In this document: positions 1 through 9,600 of the stretch, piece by piece
Position numbering within the stretch: position 1 is the stretch's first letter
How the letters are laid out: the number at the start of each line of letters is the position of its first letter
Assembly (NCBI GenBank): GCA_905116865.2
Contig: CAJHNH020000486.1
Span: 162,001-226,000 of the forward strand
Reading direction: 5' to 3'
DNA from: Candidula unifasciata
Taxonomy: Eukaryota; Mollusca; Gastropoda; Stylommatophora; Geomitridae
Length of the DNA: 64,000 nucleotides
Notes under the pieces: model-generated
Told to the model about the DNA's origin: nothing
The model's database searches: none
The model's input: only the letters and a program-made list of their open reading frames with translations
Position numbers and translations under genes: made by a program

Positions 1-28
1 GTTGAGGTTCCTTCGGGTGGCTGCCGCT

Positions 29-196
29 TCAGAGGACTGACAACGTATAGGAATGTCCATCTAACATCTTCTTCATGTCTCCTTCTGCTGCTCTTTCCCT
101 CAAATTGTTATGCTGCCACAGTCTCAAATTGTCTTCTTCTTCTGAAATATGCACTGACGTTGATCGTGGTGAAGTGGTAAACCTTTTTGCCTCATG
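29..196 (-). CDS. Possible C-terminal exon of PEX14 (tentative)
   Basis: On the minus strand an AG acceptor at the upper edge is followed in phase 0 by 55 codons and a TGA stop. This phase matches the end of the upstream PEX14 exon at 453-630. The peptide is charged (HISEEEDNLRLW, then LRERAAEGDMKKML) and would bring the protein to about 337 residues, against 377 in human PEX14. I see no recognisable similarity to a PEX14 tail. It could be unrelated coding sequence or chance, and the true last exon may lie outside the window. Confidence 0.3.
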   Translation of the reverse strand, partial: HEAKRFTTSPRSTSVHISEEEDNLRLWQHNNLRERAAEGDMKKMLDGHSYTLSVL

Positions 197-249
197 CTCT
201 GAAAGTCGTGGGTTTGTTTCATGGTGACGGTAGCAGCATTGGTTCACTA

Positions 250-420
250 GTGCAATAATTAGGGAGACCCCCGGGGATGGTTGGCGGAGCTACGCAGTTC
301 ATGGTGTCTATGATGCTCTCAGTAGGCGGCTAGCAACTCTGCGAACAAAAAGTGAGCAAGTGCAATAAAGTCAATCCTCTCACCTTTAAAACTTATAACT
401 CACATCTGAATGTGAACACT
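250..420. repeat. Dispersed repeat fragment in PEX14 intron
   Basis: The segment around 320-395 (tagcaactctgcgaac, then a gtgagcaagtgcaataaag-like stretch) resembles 47970-48055. It looks like the end of an interspersed element. Class unknown. Confidence 0.35.
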
Positions 421-452
421 AACTTTGAATGTCACAATATGTTTTAACTTAC

Positions 453-630
453 ATCAGCTAATTCAGACACTGGCGTCTGCTGGGTTGATTTCTGATCATC
501 GTTGGGACTGTTTGCAGTCTTGACGACTTCAGCGTAAGACAATGAAGCTGAAGCAGACACAGCCGGAGCTTGTGCCCTTTGCCACGCAGGAAGTACCGGA
601 GATGTCGAAGGTGCCGGTGGAAACTGACTC
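453..630 (-). CDS. PEX14: PEX14 exon, Pro/Ser/Ala-rich linker
   Basis: The acceptor is TTACAG at the upper edge and the donor is GTAAGTT at the lower edge. The exon completes a Lys codon split from the previous exon (AA|G) and then reads 59 codons, beginning SQFPPAPSTSPVLPAWQ. This matches the Pro-rich segment that follows the LKGLLL helix in animal PEX14 (QFPPSPSAPKIPSWQ in human). It ends in phase 0 at SELAD. This low-complexity region is probably disordered and cytosolic. Confidence 0.85.
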
Positions 631-3600
631 CTGTAATTAAAGAAATACTTTTAGTTATGTCACGACACATTTAAACTGCCATAACATAGAGCGGTTAGTT
701 CGATGTTAGTCTCCCAAATAGAGCCGGTCACCTTTTATTCACAAGTTTGTTGGGCTAGTCGACTTTTCTGAAAGTTACGGGTGTGTCCCGCTCTGTTGTT
801 TGGTTTCTGCTATGCCTTGCATTTAAGTCTTCATTCCGAGAAACAGAATGCCATAGGTTGCAGCACTCTCTAGAGGGGTTGTGTTAGATCCAGTTTCTGT
901 TTTTGGAGTGTTAAAAGAGCCGGCCCTGTTGAAATATACAACATGTGATATCAAAGGCATTGCGGAACACCCCTGTATACGTGTGCAAAGGTCATTGGGC
1001 TCAGGAACTACTAGTGTGTATATGGGAAAACTAATGTCGACTAACCCATACTGCATATAAACAAACAACAAACATTCTAACAAAGCCTAGCAACTAAACA
1101 ACTACAACATACTGTGTACAAACATAGCGAACATTCTATTCGTAACTAGCAACTTCTTCTGCCTTTTAACTCCCAATGGAGTATAGGTCCTCAATCAACT
1201 TAGGCCAAGTCATTCTATCCTTCCTATTGCATGCAGCTCTCCCTATGTCCTCCCCATCTGTTCAACTTCACTCTTAAGCTCCCTTCTGCATGTGTTTTTT
1301 GGTCTTTCTTTATTTATATGCCCCTGTGGGTTCCAGTGTAAAAAACATTCCAGTTATACTGTTCTCAGGTTTTCTCCAAGGTTTGTCCAAGGCAAGCGTC
1401 TTTTCTTCACTTCTTGGTCCATTAGAACTTGTTTAATCATTTCCCAAAGCTCTACATTAGTGATTCTATCATACCATTTAATTCCCTCTCTTCTGTGCAG
1501 GCACCAGTTAATGAAGGCTGCAGTTTTTAGTAATTGCCTTAGTTGCTCTCCATGTTTCTGCTCAGTGCAACAGTACTGATTTGACACCACTTTTCTTTAC
1601 ACGGGCAGGTCTTGCTAGTCACACTCGCCATTGCCATGGGCTGTGAGTCTCATGCCTTCTTTTAGCGCAATATAACACTATTGTCTGGAAAGACGGAAAG
1701 GTGCCAATGATTTGACATCAGAATTAAACATTCCCAGTTTAGTGTTAGTTTTAATTTCTTGTAACCTCCACAAATCTCCTAGTGCTTTAAAAGCTCCTCT
1801 TGCCTTTTGTAACTAGCACGTTATCAACCATAAATACTGCGGACAAACAATGAACATTCTAACTATATGTAACAACTAAACAACTACAACACACTGTACA
1901 AAAACATAATGAACATTGAAATCATACATAGGAACTTAAATGCAAAACATATTCATACAATTAATGTGATAACCATACCTAGGAGCTAAAGAACGACAAC
2001 AAACTGCAAACAAACACAATGGACAATCTAACCAACACAGCCAAGCTTACTTGCTCAATAAAAGGCCCTTGAGGGAAGCGATGTCTGCTTTGATATCTGA
2101 GACGCCTCGCAGTTCTCCACTGCTGATTGCCGTCTGTAAGATAATCTTTACTAAAGCATCCATAAACAAAGCTAAATCTATCAACTGGCAACTTTAGCTA
2201 TAAATAAAATAAGCCGACCACACCACCTAATAACTGTCCCTGCAGTGGCTTGATCCCACAAGTGCCACCCAGGCGTTTTAAAGTGCCGTTTTAGGGAGAT
2301 TGGGGGGGGGGGAGGGGGGGGGGGGGGAGGGGGGAGGTTGTAAAAAAACTGGCTACTCTAAAGCATTTCTAAGATCATAAATTGCCATTCTGAGAAAATA
2401 AAATTGTCCATAGCTTTAGTCTTAGAATTTCTTAAGAGGTTAACTCTTTGAATCCCAGGTAGTTTAGCATTAGAGTTCCAAGGGGTAGTCAAGAGAGACG
2501 TAAAATCGGCGCACCTTACGTTCACCGGGCTTCTAGGTAGGAACCTATGAATGTATGATGCATTCATTGGGACTCAAAGAGTTAATGGATTGCCGAATGA
2601 GCACCTGATACATTTTTTGGCCCAGGAGAATTAAATCCAGATAAGCCGACACCCGGTTCATGTTTACTGGTTATTCTTTTCCATATTTCCCTTAAAAACA
2701 GTTTGCTACACACAAATATATAAACTAACTGTCACTACTGTCTGTATGTACCACCTTTTAAGGGCGGTGTAGACAGGAGGTTGTGAGCATGAGAATTCAG
2801 GGCCGCAGGGCTAGTGCCATGGACAGTACAAGTTAGGATGTTTAATTTTGCCCCCAACAGAAAAACTCCATCGCCTTACCGGGGGTCGGACCCGGGTCTC
2901 CCACACGACAGCCCAAGGCTGTAACCGCTCCTCTACAAATATACAGAAATACATTTTTTTAAGACTTAAGTGCCCTGCATAAAATAATTGTTTATTAAGT
3001 AATTTCTATGTGAGAGAACGGAAACTTCCGGAAATTGGACTGAGTTTTCAAAAGGGCTTGTGAGGTGAAAGAAATTACCATCATCATACTCTTCACACCC
3101 TGCGATCTCCAACAGCATTCATCAGTTCAAATGTTGACATCTGCCATGTTATGACACAAGCCTGTCAGGAATCTTCACATGCCATCTTTCTTTCCATAAA
3201 TCTTTCCAGCAGTTACATAATATTCTAGTTTTTTCACTTCTCATAATGTGGCAAATTAATGATTACTGCCCCCCGTGTGGGTTCCGTGTCCCATTGTGGG
3301 GAAAACAAGAATAGACCCACTGCCTCCCCAAAAGCATGTCGTAAGAGTCGACTAATTGGGAAGCTTCCTTTGAAGTCGGAGTGCATCTGCCGGAGAGGCA
3401 AGGAACCAACAGTCTGTATTCAAGAGAATGAGATCTGTAAAACTGATGCACACGCAACACTCAGGTTCTGGAGCAGGACTGCAGTTCAGTAGTGGACGAG
3501 CAACCAGAACCTTCTGCCAGAGTTTACAGCTGGTGAACGTGAAGAAGAAGAAAAAATATTTACTGCTTCTTTGTGATATCTGTAATAAGTTATCCTTGCA

Positions 3601-6600
3601 TGTTAGCCTCTTTCAGAACATCTAGGAACAGTTGTGTTTAGAGGAAAAATCATGAAGGGACTAGGGATATAAATAAAAATGACTGCAAGCAGGTTAAAGA
3701 GCTGAGCGTCTGAGAAGAAACACCCTTAAAATTCAAGCTATGGCAACAATGGTCCTTCAACCCCAAGCCCTCAATTCTGGAAGACTTTTCTTAATACAAG
3801 CTGGTCTTCCAAGTCACACTCCCCATCACCATCGACCGTGATTCTCATGCCTCCTTAACTCTCTGAGTCCCGAGGAACGCAGCATACTTTTATTAGTTCC
3901 TATCTAGAAGCCCAATGAAAGCATGATGCGCAGATTTCACGTCTCTCTTGGCTACCCCTTGGGCCTCTTATGCTAAACCTCCTGAGACTTAAAGAGCAAT
4001 AGCCCAATATCTTCGCCTGCATTCACCCAAAGATGTAATTGTGTTAAACACGTTTACAGCATGGCTATGATATTTGCACCTTTCAGCCGACTTCTGCAGA
4101 TATTTGTTGATTGGATTAGCACAATATAAAACTATTATCAGCAAAGGTACCAACAACAACAAAAACAATAAGAGCATAACAAAGCTATCACACAACAACA
4201 ATCTACCTGTGTGTTTTGTTTGTTCAAAGACTCCTGTATGCCTACAAGTATCTTGTTAGTCTCTGCTAATGAATCTGCAACTGACTTTTCAATTTCCAGA
4301 ATTCTGCGTTCCAGTTTTTCAAGTCGTCTTTCCTCAAATGACTTGCCAAACAAGCGTGGACGTAAATATGTCTGACATGGAGCAGAAGAATGATCACACT
4401 TTATGTCTATACTATGGATACATTCAAGGAACAAACAAAATCAATCAATCAGGTGCTGTCTCCTCAAAGAAGACTAGCTGTGATGGATCTGCAAGATACT
4501 GTCTCTTGTCTTGGTTATACACTCTCTCAGACTGCTGTCATGGCAGCTCCTAAAGTTGTCCTTCCCCTTGTACTGACGTCTTCCTGTTGCTCTAAACTTC
4601 TCTATCACAATAAAATAATTTCTAACAATTCTGAAAGGTAGCAAATACATTAAAAATGAGAATTCTCAAATGTTACGCATATTCAACCCTGCTATGCGGT
4701 GCAGAAATCTGGACAAAGATCAAGCAATTAAAAAGTTGAACTGAGTCTCTGAAGTTGTGGATATACAGAAGAATAGGTTGCATTTCACGAAAGAAGAAGA
4801 AAAAAAAAACAATCTCTTCTTCTTAGCACTCACTGGTTGTTCATTCCCTTCTGGACTCTGGCCTTGTTCCTGAACTTTGAGTCTGCATGCACTTCCACAT
4901 TTTTTTAAGGCCTGGCTTATTTTTGAGGACTGTTGGTTCCTTGCTTCTCAGGCAGTAGCCCTTCGACTTCGAAGTAAACACCCCTAATTGGTCACCTTTT
5001 ACGACATCTTGTTAAGGAAGCAGTGGGATTGTTCTTTTTGCTTTCTCAAAAAATGAGGCCCTGGCACCCATATGGGAAAAACAACAACAATCAAACAGGT
5101 AGGTTCTGGAGAGACTGAGAGGAAAAAGAGAGTTTATAAAAGAAAAACAAAACAAAAGAGAGATAAGTGACATACTTCACCAACACTGCAAAATGTCATA
5201 CAACCATGGCCAGAGTAGAGGCTGCTAGAGACGGATTACAGCCAACCTTTGTTGTGGAGATGGTACCTGATTGGTCATGGCCATTGATTTAACCTTACGT
5301 GGCAATTCTTAGCCCCATTTAAAAAAAATTGGCTGACACACTCAGTTTCTGGAGACAGCTTTTATCGAGTCTTCTCTGTAGACAGTGCAGCCCCCTGTTG
5401 ACGAGATTCTGTCTTCTCGGATAGTGGGCCGCCAAAATCAAAACATTGCAAAGGCAGCATGGTCGAGGCTGCCAAATATTTCGATCATTATCCCGCTCCA
5501 ACATAGCACTATCATAATGCACACTGCTACCATGAAAAACATGTATCCTGTGTTGGAAATGCGAACAAAATAGCAGTCTATAAGGGAACAGAGAATCTGA
5601 GAGAAATCATAGCCATCGAAGAATATCACAGCTGCTATCTGCCATTCTGAAAACTGTACCTGAGTGACAATGACAAACTTCTGTAAAATTCTGCACACCT
5701 ATAGCAGTTGCATGGCTACTGCCTTCCTCTTTGTCAACATCAGAGATGTGCAGAGGGGTGACCTGCTATTAGGCAACAGCTAGATTTGCACATCTTACTG
5801 CCTAGGTATGTGCCCTGGAGTGAGCTGTGAAAACACTTGGCATAGATACAGAAACATGAGATAGAAGTGCAGCGATGGATATTCCTGGAGATATGCAAAC
5901 TTCATACAAGAGACAACACTGCAGATAAAGATAATCTATTTCAAGTGAACGAAAGGAGAAGATATACAAACTGGGCTGGTGCTCTTTAAGCATTATCTTC
6001 TGCACATTTATTGATATATTCTTATATATTTCAAAAAATAATTTTCAAATGTAACTTTTTTATTATTTTTATTTATTTGTGATCTGTGTAAAGCGGTTGT
6101 TTTTCCCTGGAATTTCCAAAGGTTTATGGCCCATTTTTTTTAGCTCTCCTGGGGTGACATGACCAAAAACTGAAAGAGGCTTACTATTACAGTAGAAAGC
6201 ATATTTTTGTCACTGCAGCTACCAAATGATATACTGGAGATAACTGTCCTAGAAAGGATCAGCTGCGGGACTGACTGGTAGTCTGGTAGTCCTAGTTTCA
6301 GCTTCATAGCAAACAGGTCACCCCATCTTTGCTCCGCTCCTGTGCCAACGAAAAACACACAGAATGTTTATCACAGTATTAAAATTGCAGTTCGTCATTG
6401 ATGGTAGCAGAAGTCGCCAACAGATCAGCAGTTGCCCACGCGATAAATTTTAATCACATACGGGCACCACAACACTGCACGACAGACATCGCACCATTTT
6501 CTGAATCTACAATTCGCACCAACACGTTGGTCACAGTCGAAAAAACATTCCAAATGCAATCCGCAGCTCACAGGGTCACGCCATGCATTCAACTCAGAAG

Positions 6601-9600
6601 CTGGGCGACGAAACTATATCTAGTCTACAAATGGAACAAAAACGCATCAGCCACCGTCCGGCAGAAGCAAAAAAATTTGCCTCTGTTTCGAACTGACTAA
6701 TACTGGTTGTAAAGCTTCTTAGCGTTCTGTTCCAGTTGTCTCTCTTTCCCTTCTTTTTCATTCGCCGGCTGTGAATTCCAGCGAAAGGTGCTGGTTGTTC
6801 ATCCATTTGGACTTTGATCTTGTACCAGGACGCCAGTTTTGCATGTACATTCATTTTACTGGCTTATTTGTGTGCCGTTCTTGTTCACTGTCTTTTAGGC
6901 AGACGTACTCCGACTTCGAGGGAACTGTTGTCTCTCTTGTATCTATCTCTTTAATTTCATATTTATTTGTCTGTCTGTCTGTTCATATGTCAATGCAGGC
7001 ATCTATTCATTCATTTATCAATCCATTTAAGAAGAATGTTGAAAATATAATGAAGAAGATGAAGAGAAAAATATACCTGGAACAGCTGGTACACAGCATA
7101 AGACACACTTGCTACGACGACGGTTGACACTGTCAGATCCCTGGCCCGAGCCCAGCCAGAACTTGCAGGGACTAGAACAATCATACCAAACAAAAACTTT
7201 ATTTACTCAAAAAGAACATGCACTTTGACTACAAACACCTACTCTAGCTATCTATTAATTTCCTTCGTATTTTCTTCAGCTTTCGTTTCCTTCCCTTTCT
7301 TGTACAGCTTCAGATTTTCATTATCATCAAGTGCTTTGCAAGCTGGCGTAAGCATTCACGCGTCTCCACAGATTTCGGTCTTTGGTGTTCTGGATCACTT
7401 CCACTGATAATATTCCTTAGTGCCACTGTCTTGAGCCAACCACCATATTTTCTTTTGGTCTGCTTCTGCCTCTTCTACCAGTGATCTTTCTAGTTGTCAC
7501 AATATTCCCAGTGCTCTTTTTCTCATTACATGTCTCCTTCTTATTGTTGTATATAATGTTCTAATTTCATTAGCTATTTCCAGGCAATCAGTGTTAGTTA
7601 TGCTGGCAGTCCAAGGTGTTCACAACATTTTTCTTCAGATACTGAGGGAGATAAGAGATTATTGTTCTTGCGGACATCTCAACCATCAATCTCTGATGTT
7701 ATCCTTCCATTGTTCTTGATCCACCTAAGGCCCTACCTCCCTCTTTGCTTTTGGTATATCCTATGCACAGCATGTCATCATAAAGCATTCTCTGTACATC
7801 ATTATCATTCTTCTTCTTCTTGGCATTCACCGGCTGTAAACTCTAGTGGAAAGTTCTGGTTGTTCATCCACCTCTGGACTTTAGACTTGTTCCAGAACCT
7901 GAGTGTTGCAGACACATCAATTTTTCAGATCTGACTTATTTGTATGCAGACTGACTGCTGGTTCCTTGCCTCTCAGATAAACTCTGACTTTAAAGGAAAC
8001 CCCCAGTTAGTCGACTCATACGACATGCTTGTTGGGAAGGCAGTGGATCTGTTCCTGCTTTCCACACAATGGAGCCCTGAAACCCACACGGGAAATCATC
8101 ACGCTGATGTGACATTCTATGTCACATTGGATGACAGTCTAATCCTCCAGACAATTTTAGTAATTACTATCCAACCATGTGGTGGACACTGCCCTCCGCA
8201 AAGAGGCTTTCATAAGCAGCCATCAAATGTGCACACTGATATCAAAATATGTCCTATTATGCGTGTTTCTGTTACACCCTGGTTTGTTTGTTTTTTTGGG
8301 GGGAGGGGGGGGCATAAGATGGGGTAGCTTGCCTGGGACCCAACCCTTCTTTTTCATCCAAGCCTGCGACTGGCAATGGCAGAAATATTCCCTTTACATG
8401 GGCATACCATTTGAGGTTGTGGCCTAGAGTACAATAATAACCACTATAGGGCTCATTGAAGATTATTTTTACTTCTATCATTTTTAACTCAGGTTTTCTG
8501 TAGTATATGCATATGTCAAGGCAGATAACAAATGTGTGCAGTCATAATTAAGGGATAACAAATATGTGTGGTCACCTTCTTCTTCTTCAGGTTCACCAGC
8601 TGTTAACTCCGACAGAAAGTTCTGGTTGTTTGTTCACTTTTGGACTTAAGTCCTATTCCAGAACCTGTTAAGTGCACATCTGTTTTAGAGATTCACGTGT
8701 ATGCAGACTCTTGGTTTCTTGGTTGCTCTCCGGTAAATGCACTCCGACTTCAAAGGAAATTCCCAGTTGGTTGACTCTTAGGACATGCTTTGGGGTAGGC
8801 AGTGGGTCTATTCTTGTTTTCCCCACAATAGAGCCCCGGAACTAACACAGGGATGTGGTCATATTTAATGGATAACAAATCTGTGTAGTCACATTAGTGA
8901 AGTCACTTATCACAGATAACAAATCTGTATTGTCACATTAATGAAGTCACTTATCACAGATAACAAATCTGTATTGTCACATTAGTGAAGTCACTTATCA
9001 CAGATAACAAATCTGTGTAGTCACATTAGTGAAGTCACTTATCACAGATAACAAATCTGTATTGTCACATATCACAAATATATGTAGTCACATATCACAG
9101 ATTTATTTAGTCACATATCATAGATATCAAATTTTTGTAGTCACATACCATAGATGTGTGTAGTCACATATCACAGGTAACAAATTTGTGTCATCGCATA
9201 TCACAGATAACAAAATTTGTGCTGTCACACATGACTGCTAACAAAATTTTTGCTGTCACATGTGACTGATAACAAATTTGTGTAGTCACATATCGCAGAT
9301 AACAAATTTGTGTAGTCACATATCATAAATTTCTATAGTCATATATGCCATATAACCTCTGCACTGCCATCGCTCTCCACAAATAACATATAAACCAAAC
9401 TCACTTGGAGCATAATATCCAGGTGGAACTTGAGGATTCAATCCAAAGCCTCCAGGTTGGTACACTGCTGCATTTTCCTGCCCTGGTGCTGCTTCCAACG
9501 CAGTCTCCTTCACCCCTGACCTCTGAATGGCGATGTTAATCTCTTCTTGTGTCAAACCTTCACAGACACAGTAAATATTTGTTGACATAAATGAGCAGCC

